From assembly GCA_964511645.1 (NCBI GenBank), contig CAZEGV010000044.1:1-23814 (forward strand): a stretch of DNA of 23,814 nucleotides, written 5' to 3'. This document shows positions 7,590-16,733 of the stretch, one piece after another. Under the pieces are notes generated by a model that worked only from the letters and a program-made list of their open reading frames with translations, was not told the origin of the DNA and made no database searches. Source of the stretch: CAZEGV01 sp964511645. Lineage in GTDB: Bacteria; Bacteroidota; Bacteroidia; Cytophagales; JAAEPT01. Numbering within the stretch: the stretch's first letter is position 1; each line of letters opens with the position of its first letter. Made by a program: the position numbers and the translations under genes.

Positions 7590-9785
7590 ATGAACATCAC
7601 AAAATATTTAAAATCAGACGCTATATCAGGTTTCTTGGTGTTTTTAATTGCCTTACCACTGTGCTTAGGAATTGCTAAAGCAAGTGGATTTCCGCCTATT
7701 GCAGGGATTTATTCGGCAGTAATGGGTGGTTTGTTAGTGACGTTCTTATCTGATTCTCAGTTGACTATCAAAGGGCCTGCTGCTGGTCTAATTGTAATTG
7801 CCATTGGCGCAGTACAAGAGTTAGGAGGTCCTAATGACCCTACTCATGCCAAGGGTTACGCACTTACATTGGCTATTGTAGTAATTGCAGGATTTGTTCA
7901 AATTTTATTGGGTTTAATTAAGGCAGGGAAACTAGGTGATTTTTTTCCATCATCAGTTATACATGGCATGTTGGCAGCAATTGGGATTATCATTATGAGT
8001 AAACAACTTCACTTGGTAATGGGAGTTGTGCCAGATGGAAAAGAACCTTTTGAATTGATTAAAGAAATACCTGAGAGCATTGAAAAAATGAATATAGAGG
8101 TTGCGATAATTGGCTTTGTTAGTTTATTGGTTTTGTTTTTATTTCCTCTTATCAAAAACAGAATTATAAAACGAATACCAGCACCATTGGTAGTATTGGC
8201 TATTGCCATTCCTTTAGGTTTTTATTTTGATTTAAGTCATGAGCATGATTATGACTTAGGGTCATTACATTTTCATATCGACCCTTCTCAAATGTTAGTT
8301 GCTTTACCAGACAATTTTTTTAAGGGTATTACATATCCAGATTTTTCTCAAATCACGAGTGCTACATCAATTAAATATATCATCATGTTTGCATTGGTAG
8401 GTAGTATAGAGTCCTTATTAAGTGCTAAGGCGATTGACACTATGGATCCGCAACATCGAAAAACTAATTTTAATAGAGACTTGATGGCAGTAGGATTAGG
8501 AAATAGCCTTGTAGGTCTTATTGGGGGTTTGCCAATGATTTCAGAAATTGTAAGAAGCTCAGCTAATATTAATAATGGAGGAAAAACTAAGATGAGTAAC
8601 TTTTTTCATGGTTTATTTCTGTTTTTGTTTGCGTTACTAGCGGCTTCTTTAATACAAAAAATACCGACTGCCGCTCTTTCGGCGATGCTAGTTTATACAG
8701 GGTTTAAGTTAGCAGCACCAGTAGAGTTTAAGAAAGTACAAAATGTAGGATATGATCAACTCCTTCTTTTTATCACTACGCTTGTTGTGACGATTATGAC
8801 GGACTTGCTTATAGGCGTAGCAGTAGGGATTGTCTTAAAAATATTATTGCACTTAATGCAAGGTGTAAGCTTCAAGGAATTACTTGCCTTTAATTGGGAT
8901 ATTCAAAAGGAAGGAGACAGTGAAGTCATTAAACTAAAAGGAGCGACATCATTTATGAATTATTTAAAATTCAAATCTTTTATAGATAATGAGCCTAAAG
9001 ATAAAAAAATTACTTTAGATTTTTCGAAAGTAAAACTAGCAGACCATACTTTTTTAGAAAACTTACATCATTTACAAAATGATTTTATGAGAGAAGGAGG
9101 TCAATTGACACTTACAGGATTTAACAAACACCATTTCCAATCTAATCACCCTTTGGCGGCTCGTAAGACATTAGTAAATCCTCAAGTAAAGCGAGTTGAT
9201 ATGCAATTAAATAAAAGACAAAAATTATTTCAAGAGATTGCACCTCAGTATAAACTTGATTTTGAACCTGTCATTATTTCAGCAATGATAAAACCGTACT
9301 TAGCACCTTTTTCTATTCTATCTAGGTTCCATAGGGCACAGAATATGATGATTAGTACAGAGTCTAATTTTTCACTTTTGATGTTTGATATTATATATGA
9401 TAAAATAGGTGATTTTAAGAAAGACAGATTAACAGGAACTTATGCTATTATTGACAATATTGATTCAGACACTCTTCCAGAATTTTATTTAGAACCAACT
9501 AGTTTAGTTAAAAAATTAAAAAGCAGGTACCACTTTCGATCAATTATATTAGATTCAAAACCATCATTTAATCTTTATGGAGATGACAAAAATGAGTTAG
9601 AAAATTTTTTTACACCAGCTTTGGTTGATTTCATTAGCAAACAAAATTATACAATAGAATCAAAAAGACATTCTATTTTAATCCATAGAGATAACGAAAA
9701 AATAAATCGAGAAAAAAGCATCCGCTTGTTTATTGAATTTACCAAAGAATTAGCTGATAAAATCATAGCCAAAGAAAAGAAGTAA
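7590..9785 (+). CDS. SulP-family anion (probably bicarbonate) transporter with STAS domain
   Basis: A 731-residue SLC26/SulP transporter. The N-terminal half has the family signature (LIALPLCLGIAKASGFPPIAG at ~19-39, then TIKGPAAGLIVIA), and a conserved core follows (GSIESLLSAKAIDTM, GGLPMISEIVRSSANINNG at ~312-330). Membrane helices end near 425. A STAS-like domain spans ~440-525 (ITLDFSKVKLADHTFLENL). A further ~200 residues (530-731) of soluble sequence follow that I do not recognise; most SulP proteins end after STAS. Its position downstream of dabA-dabB and next to a carbonic anhydrase argues for bicarbonate as substrate, as for BicA-like members. Sulfate is possible because a siroheme-type gene lies further on, but that gene is in another operon. 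The substrate is inferred, not shown. Confidence 0.9.
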   Translation: MNITKYLKSDAISGFLVFLIALPLCLGIAKASGFPPIAGIYSAVMGGLLVTFLSDSQLTIKGPAAGLIVIAIGAVQELGGPNDPTHAKGYALTLAIVVIAGFVQILLGLIKAGKLGDFFPSSVIHGMLAAIGIIIMSKQLHLVMGVVPDGKEPFELIKEIPESIEKMNIEVAIIGFVSLLVLFLFPLIKNRIIKRIPAPLVVLAIAIPLGFYFDLSHEHDYDLGSLHFHIDPSQMLVALPDNFFKGITYPDFSQITSATSIKYIIMFALVGSIESLLSAKAIDTMDPQHRKTNFNRDLMAVGLGNSLVGLIGGLPMISEIVRSSANINNGGKTKMSNFFHGLFLFLFALLAASLIQKIPTAALSAMLVYTGFKLAAPVEFKKVQNVGYDQLLLFITTLVVTIMTDLLIGVAVGIVLKILLHLMQGVSFKELLAFNWDIQKEGDSEVIKLKGATSFMNYLKFKSFIDNEPKDKKITLDFSKVKLADHTFLENLHHLQNDFMREGGQLTLTGFNKHHFQSNHPLAARKTLVNPQVKRVDMQLNKRQKLFQEIAPQYKLDFEPVIISAMIKPYLAPFSILSRFHRAQNMMISTESNFSLLMFDIIYDKIGDFKKDRLTGTYAIIDNIDSDTLPEFYLEPTSLVKKLKSRYHFRSIILDSKPSFNLYGDDKNELENFFTPALVDFISKQNYTIESKRHSILIHRDNEKINREKSIRLFIEFTKELADKIIAKEKK

Positions 9786-9805
9786 TAGTGTGTTTTGTTT
9801 GTTTT

Positions 9806-9850
9806 AAGTAGTAAGTAAGGGGGAGAGAAAATCTCCCCTAATTACTACTT
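9806..9850. terminator. Bidirectional terminator-like hairpin between convergent genes
   Basis: Outer arms AAGTAGTAA (9806-9814) and TTACTACTT (9842-9850) and inner arms GGGGAGA (9820-9826) and TCTCCCC (9832-9838) form a long stem with a GAAAA loop. It lies between the SulP stop and the carbonic anhydrase stop and overlaps the latter's stop codon. There is no clear U-run on either side, so efficiency is uncertain, but it is the obvious place for both transcripts to end. Confidence 0.6.
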
Positions 9851-10493
9851 ATTTGGGAGTTGAATGATATTGGTAAACTTTCTCTAATGCCAAACTAGAG
9901 TTAATGCTCACGTTCAAGTCTTTAAGTAGTCCATCTTTAAGACTGTAAACCCAACCATGAATATGTGGCATATCATTGTGATCCCACTCTTCTTGAATAA
10001 ATGATATTTTTGCTAAGTTTTTAACCTGCTCAATTACATTTAGCTCAACATATCTATCAAGTCGTTTTTCTTCATTTTCTATACTATTCAATTCACTTTC
10101 ATGAAGATAATAAACATCTTTGATATGCATTAACCAGTTATCTAAAAAACCAAAGTTATCATTTCCCATCGCAGCCTGTACACCACCACAACCATAATGC
10201 CCACAAACAATAATATGTCTGACCTTTAATACCTTTACAGCATAATTAACTACACTTAGTAAGTTAGAGTCTGTATGTACAACCATATTAGCAATATTTC
10301 GCTGTACAAAAATTGAACCAGGAAGGGCATTTGTGATTTCCGTAGCAGGCACTCTACTATCCGAACAACCAATCCATAAAAACTTTGGAGATTGCTCTAA
10401 TGCGAGATTTTCAAAAAAACCAGGATTATGTTTTAATGTATTTTTTACCCACGCTACATTCCCCGTTAATAAATCTTGTATAGTTTCAGCCAT
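9849..10493 (-). CDS. Beta-class carbonic anhydrase
   Basis: A 214-residue beta-carbonic anhydrase interconverting CO2 and bicarbonate. The zinc ligands are Cys43 (in GCSDSRVPA), His99 and Cys102 (in CGHYGCGG). The Asp45-Arg47 dyad that gates the metal site is intact, and the VQRNIAN motif at ~63-69 is present. Length fits the bacterial family. No signal peptide is visible, so it should be cytosolic. It converges on the SulP gene and completes the inorganic-carbon locus, supplying equilibration of whatever the DAB pump and SulP protein bring in. The upstream gene on the same strand ends 235 bases away, so it may have its own promoter; minus-strand boxes resembling TATCTTTA exist at 10518-10525, but with no well-placed -33 element. 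Confidence 0.95.
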   Translation of the reverse strand: MAETIQDLLTGNVAWVKNTLKHNPGFFENLALEQSPKFLWIGCSDSRVPATEITNALPGSIFVQRNIANMVVHTDSNLLSVVNYAVKVLKVRHIIVCGHYGCGGVQAAMGNDNFGFLDNWLMHIKDVYYLHESELNSIENEEKRLDRYVELNVIEQVKNLAKISFIQEEWDHNDMPHIHGWVYSLKDGLLKDLNVSINSSLALEKVYQYHSTPK

Positions 10494-10728
10494 CAGAATA
10501 TTGTTTTTTTTTTCTGATAAAGATAGTCTTATTTTTTGTAAATCATAATGTACCTAAAGCTAATTTGAAAAATGAATGCTTAATTACACACCAACATTGA
10601 TCTATTTCCCCCATATAAAACTATTGATTCATAGTAGTTAAGTTAGATAATAATTTTCTAAATTTTAAACTTAAAAATTTATCCTACTTGTTTGATACCA
10701 ACCTATGTTCGTTTAATTTTAGGAGAGT

Positions 10729-11625
10729 TTAATTCACAAATATTACTTCATTTTTTAATATAGATAAATTTGCAATATCATTGCACCTGATGGCTCGATT
10801 ATCTGCCTGATGCCCTACGGGAAACCCGTAACAAACGGGGTATTTATAATCAACGATTATGTCTTTGATGATTTCATACGCACCTTTGCCAAAAGGGATT
10901 TTATTGTCGTGCATACCCGACATACTGCCAATTATCAAACCAGAAAGTTGCTCAAGCATTCCGCTTCTTTTGAGTTGCATCATCATCCTATCTATATGGT
11001 AGAGGTACTCGTCTAGGTCTTCTATAAATAGAATTTTCCCTTTTGTGTCAAGTTGAGATTTTGTTCCAGCTAGGTTTGCCAAAATAGATAGATTTCCCCC
11101 AACGATTTGTGATTTCACCTTCCCTAGTTTATTAAAGGGATGAGAGTTTATCTTGTAGTGATTTCTTTTCCCTTCAAAAATATTTTTTAATGATGACATT
11201 GCCTTTTCGTTACCTTTTTGGCTGAATAGTATGGGCATTGTGGCATGTACAGAGCTTATGTCTTGTTGGTTGAGGTGGGCGTGTAATACTGTCACATCAC
11301 TAAAACCAATAATGAGCTTATTGGTTTTAATTAAAGGTTCAGTGTCGATTTCATCAATGATTTTTACTGTTCCGTAGCCACCTCTTGCACACAATATTGC
11401 TTTTACCCTTGGGTTATTTATTGCTGATTGTAGGTCTGCTTTTCGCTTTGTGTCATTGCCCGCAAATTGGTTTTCTACGGCAAATAAATTTTTACCAAAC
11501 TCAACTTTATAGTCCCAAGAGACTAATATGTCCACAGCAGGTTGAAGTTCTTCTTTACTTATTTTTCGAGCAGTAGATATGATTTGTATAGTGTCTCCTT
11601 TTTGTAAAGAAATGATTGGTCTCAT
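10729..11625 (-). CDS. Peptidase S66 family, LD-carboxypeptidase
   Basis: A 298-residue serine peptidase of the LD-carboxypeptidase/MccF family. The cytosolic members remove the terminal D-Ala from tetrapeptide muropeptides during peptidoglycan recycling. The catalytic residues are in place: Ser109 in IIGFSDVT (nucleophile), Glu202 in LFIEDLDEYLYHIDRM, and His272 in GFPVGHQADN. CARGGYG at ~79-85 is another family landmark. No signal peptide, consistent with a cytoplasmic enzyme. The start lies 27 bases downstream of the MscS-type gene stop on the same strand, suggesting one operon. The link between a mechanosensitive channel and a wall-recycling enzyme fits an envelope-maintenance role. An MccF-like self-immunity role is possible but has no supporting neighbour. 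Confidence 0.9.
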   Translation of the reverse strand: MRPIISLQKGDTIQIISTARKISKEELQPAVDILVSWDYKVEFGKNLFAVENQFAGNDTKRKADLQSAINNPRVKAILCARGGYGTVKIIDEIDTEPLIKTNKLIIGFSDVTVLHAHLNQQDISSVHATMPILFSQKGNEKAMSSLKNIFEGKRNHYKINSHPFNKLGKVKSQIVGGNLSILANLAGTKSQLDTKGKILFIEDLDEYLYHIDRMMMQLKRSGMLEQLSGLIIGSMSGMHDNKIPFGKGAYEIIKDIIVDYKYPVCYGFPVGHQADNRAIRCNDIANLSILKNEVIFVN

Positions 11626-11652
11626 AATTACGTTTTAAGAAGTGTGCATTTT

Positions 11653-13170
11653 TTATATGGTGGGTTTTTCGATGTGAATAGTCTGTGTAGGGAAAGCGAA
11701 GTCTATCCCGAGTTCATCGGCAAGTTTGATGATAGAGATGTTTAATTCATGTCGAGCTTCTAGCTCTTCGTTCCAGTTAGCAACTTCAAAGAAGGTGTAG
11801 AACAATACGTCTAGTGAGCTGGCAGCAAATGTTGTAAATGATACGTGATATCGATGCTTTACAGTTTTGGGATGTGCCAATATAATTTCTTTGAGTCCTT
11901 TTGTGAATTGATTAATTAATTCAGGGGATGTGCTGTAGGTGGCAGATAGTGTTGTTTTATATCTTCTGATTTTTCGCTGACCAAAGTTGTTGATAGTCAT
12001 ATCTGCCAGCTTTCCATTAGGTACACTCACTACTGAGTCTGAGAATGTCCTAATGCGAGTTGACCTAAAGCCTACCTCTTCTACACTTCCGTCTATTTTG
12101 TCAGCGATGATCCAGTCACCTAGCTGAAAAGGTCTATCAACAAATATCATAATAGAACCAAAAAAGTTTTTGAGTGTCTCTTGAGCGGCTAGTGCAATGG
12201 CTAAACCACCAATTGAAATTCCTGCTAATATCGCTGTGATATTAAAGCCAAGATTATGAAGTGTAAATAATCCCCCAATAATAATCACAAAAGTTTTGAG
12301 AGCTTTTCGGATAAGAGGAACCAGTTGATCGTCTAAAGTTGATGTCGTTGCTTCTGCTTTTTTAGCCAAAAAACTGGTTAATATATCCACCCAGTAGTAG
12401 CAAGCTATGGTTAAGAATATAGGAGCAAGAGAGCTAGAAATTGGCACAAGGTATTTGTTGATAGAGAGAGGAAGTTGTAATACGGGAATTAACTTTGTGA
12501 GACTATAAAAAACAAAAAATAGTACGAGAGCTTTAATTATAGGCATTAGTAGATGGTCAGAAATACTGAGTTTTGACCGTAATTGAGTAGCGTAAGAAAG
12601 ATTGCCTAATGTTTTTAATATGAAAACGAGGAGTTTATATACAAAAAAACCGATGATGAGTAGGATTATGAATCCAATAGACTTCCACAAGTCTAAGCCG
12701 AAAAGCGTAAAATTGTGTTGAGCGGAATTAAAATGTTTGAGTAAGTATTTAGTTCCCCAAGGATAGGTGCTTTCGTATAAAGCTGGTATGGCGTCCACCG
12801 TTTTTTTTGAGTAGTACCATTTGTTTCCTATTTTCTCTAGAAAAATCTCACTGAGACTAGAGTCTATTACATATATAGAGTTTCCCGATTGAGGGTCTGT
12901 GTAATTGGGATTGTCAGGAATTTTGTAACTATAAAGGTCTTGTGCTTTGCTATCAAGAATTTGTTTGAGCCATATTGCTCGTTTTTCTTTTTCTTTTTTG
13001 GATGTTTTTTTAGAAAACAAAACTTTAGCAGCAACACTTGGCTGGTAGTGAGGGTTTTCTAAGGAATGAAGGTGCGTTTCTACTGCGGCACGTGGAGATG
13101 ATAAGTCTATCTCTTTAGCTTGTAGGAATAAAAATGAGACACTAAATAAAAAGGTGTAAAATTGCTTCAT
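11653..13170 (-). CDS. MscS-type mechanosensitive ion channel
   Basis: A 505-residue member of the small-conductance mechanosensitive channel family. It begins with a signal peptide (KQFYTFLFSVSFLFLQA). A periplasmic region of ~130 residues follows, then four or so membrane helices from ~155 onward. The pore-lining helix and adjoining beta domain are clear: ISIGGLAIALAAQETLKNFF, then IMIFVDRPFQLGDWI and VEEVGFRSTRIRTF. The protein is longer than E. coli MscS (286 aa) because of the exported N-terminal domain and extra helices, as in MscM/YbdG-like variants. It should release solutes on hypo-osmotic shock. It starts four bases after the rhodanese stop, so the two are almost certainly co-transcribed. 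Ion selectivity cannot be told from sequence. Confidence 0.93.
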   Translation of the reverse strand: MKQFYTFLFSVSFLFLQAKEIDLSSPRAAVETHLHSLENPHYQPSVAAKVLFSKKTSKKEKEKRAIWLKQILDSKAQDLYSYKIPDNPNYTDPQSGNSIYVIDSSLSEIFLEKIGNKWYYSKKTVDAIPALYESTYPWGTKYLLKHFNSAQHNFTLFGLDLWKSIGFIILLIIGFFVYKLLVFILKTLGNLSYATQLRSKLSISDHLLMPIIKALVLFFVFYSLTKLIPVLQLPLSINKYLVPISSSLAPIFLTIACYYWVDILTSFLAKKAEATTSTLDDQLVPLIRKALKTFVIIIGGLFTLHNLGFNITAILAGISIGGLAIALAAQETLKNFFGSIMIFVDRPFQLGDWIIADKIDGSVEEVGFRSTRIRTFSDSVVSVPNGKLADMTINNFGQRKIRRYKTTLSATYSTSPELINQFTKGLKEIILAHPKTVKHRYHVSFTTFAASSLDVLFYTFFEVANWNEELEARHELNISIIKLADELGIDFAFPTQTIHIEKPTI

Positions 13171-13173
13171 TTC

Positions 13174-13488
13174 TTATTCAATGTCGAATGTGTTATCGAT
13201 TTCGTCTTTCCACGCCAAGAGACCTCCGTCCAAATTGTATAAATTTTGATAACCTTGAGTTTCTAAGTACTCTATGGCACTGGCACTACGTCTGCCGCTT
13301 CGGCAAATCATTACCACCTTTTTGTCGTGCTTAATTTGGTCAGTGTGAGTGGGTACTTTTGCCAAAGGAATGTGATTTCCGCCTATGTTTGCTGTTTCGT
13401 ATTCGGTTAATTCACGTACGTCTATTAGTTGTACTTCTGACCCTGTTTGCAGCATTTCATTTAATTCATCTACTGAGATAGTTTTCAT
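13174..13488 (-). CDS. Single-domain rhodanese-like sulfurtransferase
   Basis: A 104-residue rhodanese domain, the size of GlpE/PspE-type single-domain proteins. The active-site loop is CRSGRRS with the persulfide-forming Cys62. The N-terminal VQLIDVRELTEYETANIGGNHIP block and the C-terminal YNLDGGLLAWK block are both typical. No signal peptide, so cytosolic. It would carry sulfane sulfur from thiosulfate or a persulfide to an acceptor. Its start codon overlaps the stop of the siroheme-synthase-like gene by four bases, a sign of coupled translation and possibly of a link with sulfur metabolism. No cysteine biosynthesis or sulfite reductase gene is in this window. Confidence 0.92.
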   Translation of the reverse strand: MKTISVDELNEMLQTGSEVQLIDVRELTEYETANIGGNHIPLAKVPTHTDQIKHDKKVVMICRSGRRSASAIEYLETQGYQNLYNLDGGLLAWKDEIDNTFDIE

Positions 13489-14075
13489 TTCTTTTTTTGT
13501 TTAAAGACGGAAGTAATCCGATTTAGTTCCTTTACTTTATATTCAAAATCTCCTTTTAGAGAGTTTCTAATTTCTTGTAAGTTTTGTAATAACTCATTCA
13601 CATTGTTAGGTAATACGTCCTCTAGCATCTCCCGTATTCTTTTTGTAAGTGTTGGCGATTTTCCATTTGAAGAGATGGCAATTTTTAAATCTCCTTTTTT
13701 TATAACAGAACTGAGGTAGAAGTCACAAAGCTCAGGGGTATCTGCCACATTGACAAATATACCTTTCTTTTTGGCTTCTGCACAAATTTCTTTATTTACT
13801 TTATGATTGTTGTTGGTTGCAATTAAGATTAGATTGATGTCTAATAAGTCTGTTTTATCAAAAGATTTTTGTATTAATTGTACCTCGGTATATTTGTTTG
13901 CTAGTTGCACAATATTGTTATTAAATGTTTCTGCAACTACTTTAATCAACATTCCACCAGAGTGCCGGAACAAAAAATCTAATTTTTCATAAGCGATACC
14001 TCCTCCTCCCACAATGAGCATTTGTAAGCTATTTGGTTTAAGAAAAATAGGGAATAAAATGTTATGGTCTTCCAT
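13485..14075 (-). CDS. Precorrin-2 dehydrogenase / sirohydrochlorin ferrochelatase-like protein
   Basis: A 196-residue protein matching the N-terminal CysG/Met8p module, which oxidises precorrin-2 with NAD+ and may insert iron to give siroheme. Residues 19-31 carry the Rossmann loop (MLIVGGGGIAYEK). NVADTPELCDFY contains Asp112, at the place of the catalytic aspartate (Asp104 in Salmonella CysG). ISSNGKSPTLTKRIRE at ~134-149 matches the conserved SSxGxSPxLxxxIRE block. There is no methyltransferase domain, so precorrin-2 must come from a separate uroporphyrinogen methyltransferase gene. It is first in a minus-strand operon and has a well-matched promoter 49-78 bases upstream (14124-14153). 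Confidence 0.9.
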   Translation of the reverse strand: MEDHNILFPIFLKPNSLQMLIVGGGGIAYEKLDFLFRHSGGMLIKVVAETFNNNIVQLANKYTEVQLIQKSFDKTDLLDINLILIATNNNHKVNKEICAEAKKKGIFVNVADTPELCDFYLSSVIKKGDLKIAISSNGKSPTLTKRIREMLEDVLPNNVNELLQNLQEIRNSLKGDFEYKVKELNRITSVFKQKKK

Positions 14076-14113
14076 GGGTTATTTTTAAGAATACCTAAGT
14101 ATACAGGTCTATT

Positions 14114-14143
14114 TTGTATAGTCCAAATATAATTGTATCTTTA
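14114..14143 (+). promoter_or_regulatory. Promoter for the HYR adhesin operon
   Basis: TTG (14114-14116), 19 bases, then TATCTTTA (14136-14143) fits the Bacteroidota -33/-7 pattern TTG-N19-TAnnTTTG except for the last base. Transcription would begin near 14150, about 20 bases before the ATG at 14170. It overlaps the divergent promoter on the other strand. Confidence 0.4.
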
Positions 14144-14153
14144 TCGGCTACAA
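14124..14153 (-). promoter_or_regulatory. Promoter for the siroheme-rhodanese-MscS operon
   Basis: Read on the minus strand: TTG (14153-14151), 19 bases, then TATATTTG (14131-14124), a full match to the Bacteroidota consensus TTG-N19-TAnnTTTG. Transcription would start near 14117, leaving a leader of about 40 bases before the start codon at 14075. Confidence 0.5.
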
Positions 14154-14169
14154 CTATAATGAATGTCAT

Positions 14170-16733
14170 ATGACTAAATTATTTACTCTTATCGGCTTAG
14201 CAATTATAAGCCTTACATCTGCCACTGTTGATTATTCAATCACTTTTAATGCGACTACCTATAACCATGGAGATACATTGTCTGTTGGTGAATTAAGTGT
14301 AGGGATTGCTTCTGATTTTGTGTTTACAATTACAAATACAGATACAGACACTTTGAAAATCTCCAATTTTTTTGTTATTGGCAGTACTGATTTTATTGTA
14401 GGACCACCATCAGAAGTAGTACTTCCTAAAGATAGTGTCTCTACAGTTAATATCAATTATACACCCTCTTGTGGACTCACTGAAAAATTTACAACCTTAA
14501 CAATTGAAAGTAATGATGCTTCTCATCCAGTGTTTAACTTGGTTATAGCAGGGACAAGTGCTACGGCAATTGTTGTCGCAGATGCTGGACTAGATCAGGT
14601 TACGTGTAACCAGAATACGGCTGTTTTGGCGGCAGTGCCACCTGTTGTGGGGTCAGGGTCTTGGCAAGTGATTAAAGGAAGTAGTAATTTGAGCTCTAAT
14701 ATTGATGCTAACACAGGTGTTAATTTTTTATTTGCGGATACAAATATATATGTATGGACAGTAGATTATGGAAATGGTTGTCCATTGGCTTCAGATACTA
14801 TCGAAATTGTTAATTCTCTAGCTCCTCAAACTGGAGCAATATCTCCCGATGATGAAGTTTGTTTGCCTTTTGATACTTTGGTTGCTTTATCCCCTTTGAT
14901 AGGCACTGGTGAATGGTCATTGGAATCGGGTAGTGGTACAATTCAGACCCCAAATGATACCTTGTCGGCAGTGACTGGCTTGAGTTATGGGGTAAATAAA
15001 TTTTTATGGAAAATATCTAATGGAAGTTGTCCTGCAACATATGATACACTAACGATTACACGTAGTTTAGAGGTAACGGCTGATGCTGGAAATAATGTGA
15101 CTTTGTGTACTTCTTCAATTACTTTGGATGCTACTGCACCAGCTATAGGGATTGGAAAATGGGTGGGAATCTCAGGTGGAGTTTCTCTTAATGACGATCA
15201 AGACCCAAAGACTGTAGCCAGTAACCTTAATGGTACGCCTAATATTTTTGTGTGGGTAGTGACTAATGGGGCTTGTATTGCCTCTGATGTAGTTATTGTG
15301 ACTAAGAATAATGATATAGAGCAATCCGTAGCGGGTAATGACCAAACAATATGTGATGTGACTCAAACGTTTTTGACAGCTACAGCACCAGTAGCGGCCG
15401 CAGGTTCTTGGGACATAATAGAAGGTGCTGCGACAATTAGTAATGTTTCATCTGCTGTGAGTTTAATAAATAATATTTTTTCTCCTAGAGTGATATTGGT
15501 TTGGGAAGTGAGAGCTTTAGGTTGTATATCTTCTTTTGATACAGTGGTAATTGTAAGAGATACTACCGCACCAGTGATTACTTGCCCTCAAGATACTACC
15601 ATGTATGTTACAGCTATTGATTGTGAACTTTTTTATACTTATATAGAGCCAATTGGAACGGATAATTGTACTGATCCCACTACTGGTCATCCTTCTGGAT
15701 TAGGTACTGGAGCTCTTTATCCTATTGGTGTAAGTAGCAATACTTACCTTGTGGTTGATAAGACTTTTGGTTTAACAAATTCTTGTTCATTTAGTGTTAC
15801 AGTACTTGATACTCTTAATCCTATAATTACTTGTACAGATACTTTAAGTTTTGATACTGAACTGAATATATGTGAAGCTACTGTTACGTATAGTTTGCCT
15901 CCAGTGTCTGACAACTGTAGCCCTGGCTTGACTGCTGTTTTGACAAGTGGGCTTAATTCTGGAGATATCTTTCCTGTGGGGAATTCTATCTTATCATTTA
16001 AAGTAACAGATAACAGTGGAAATAGTAGCGTGTGTAATACTATTGTAACAATCACTGATAACCAAACACCAGTTATCACTTGCCCCAATGATACTACTGT
16101 GAAATTACAAACAGGGCTTTGTGAAATTGCCGTAAATTATAACCTGCCTATTTTTATAGATAATTGCATAGGTGCCAACATGACTTTAGAACAAGGATTT
16201 AGTCCTAATGCATTATTCCCTGTTGGAATCACAACTATAGAGTATAAGGTGCAGAGTGCAGAAAAAAGTGCTAGTTGTTCGTTTGATATAACAGTATTAG
16301 ATACAATCATTCCTGTTATTACTTGTCCTAATGATACTATTCTGTCTAACTCTACGGGGGTTTGTGGAGCAAATTATTCGTATAGCATTATATCTAATGA
16401 TAATTGTACGCTCACAACTCTTCAAACAGCTGGATCGGCTTCAGGGGATTTGTTTAATCTTGGGATGACTGTTGTTACTTATCAGGTAACAGATCAAGGT
16501 GGGAATGTAGAATCATGTAGCTTTAATGTTACAGTTAATGATGAGGAAAATCCACAAATTACTTGCCCTAGTAATATTACTATACCAGCAGATAATAGTG
16601 TTTGTGAGGCTGTAGTTACTTATGTACTTCCAAGTTTTAGCGACAACTGTATGGGTTCAGTTTTAACTCAAACAGATGTTACAGGGTTAGTTTCTGGAAG
16701 CTCATTTTCTTTAGGTTCAACAACGTTGAGCTA
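14170..16733 (+). CDS. HYR-repeat T9SS surface protein, N-terminal part (runs into gap)
   Basis: First half of a giant secreted adhesin-like protein. It starts with a signal peptide (MTKLFTLIGLAIISLTSA). An ASH-like beta-sandwich domain follows (~20-130, ending VFNLVIAGTSA), similar to 'choice-of-anchor D' domains. Then come about four PKD-like modules of the kind seen in SprB-like Bacteroidota proteins (ADAGLDQVTC...GSGSWQV..., repeated to ~470). HYR (hyalin-repeat) modules follow, each opening with PVITCPxDTT or similar and holding a DNC motif: four complete modules, and a fifth cut by the N gap. The frame is open right up to the gap. The 16836-19118 half has the type B T9SS C-terminal domain, so the two halves are one gene. 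The ATG at 14170 is preferred because the ATG at 14159 meets a stop after four codons. Confidence 0.85.
16559..16733 (+). repeat. HYR module repeat, first copy, left edge of gap
   Basis: These 175 bases match 16879-17053 with seven mismatches (96%) and no indels. The final 55 bases before the gap (16679-16733) are identical to 16999-17053. It encodes the opening of the module beginning CPSNITIPADNSVCEAVVTY. Confidence 0.95.

Noticed and set aside
7590..9785. Sulfate permease working with the siroheme/rhodanese genes
   Set aside because: Those genes are in a separate operon more than 3 kb away; the immediate partners are dabA, dabB and carbonic anhydrase, which favours bicarbonate.
10518..10525. 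Promoter box for the carbonic anhydrase gene
   Set aside because: The TATCTTTA-like box has no TTG at 19-21 bases upstream; the match is too weak to list as a promoter.
15744..16088. Minus-strand reading frames inside the HYR gene and other overlapping frames (for example 7305-7562, 23146-23439)
   Set aside because: They are opposite-strand or out-of-frame shadows of well-supported genes, with no family features or start signals.
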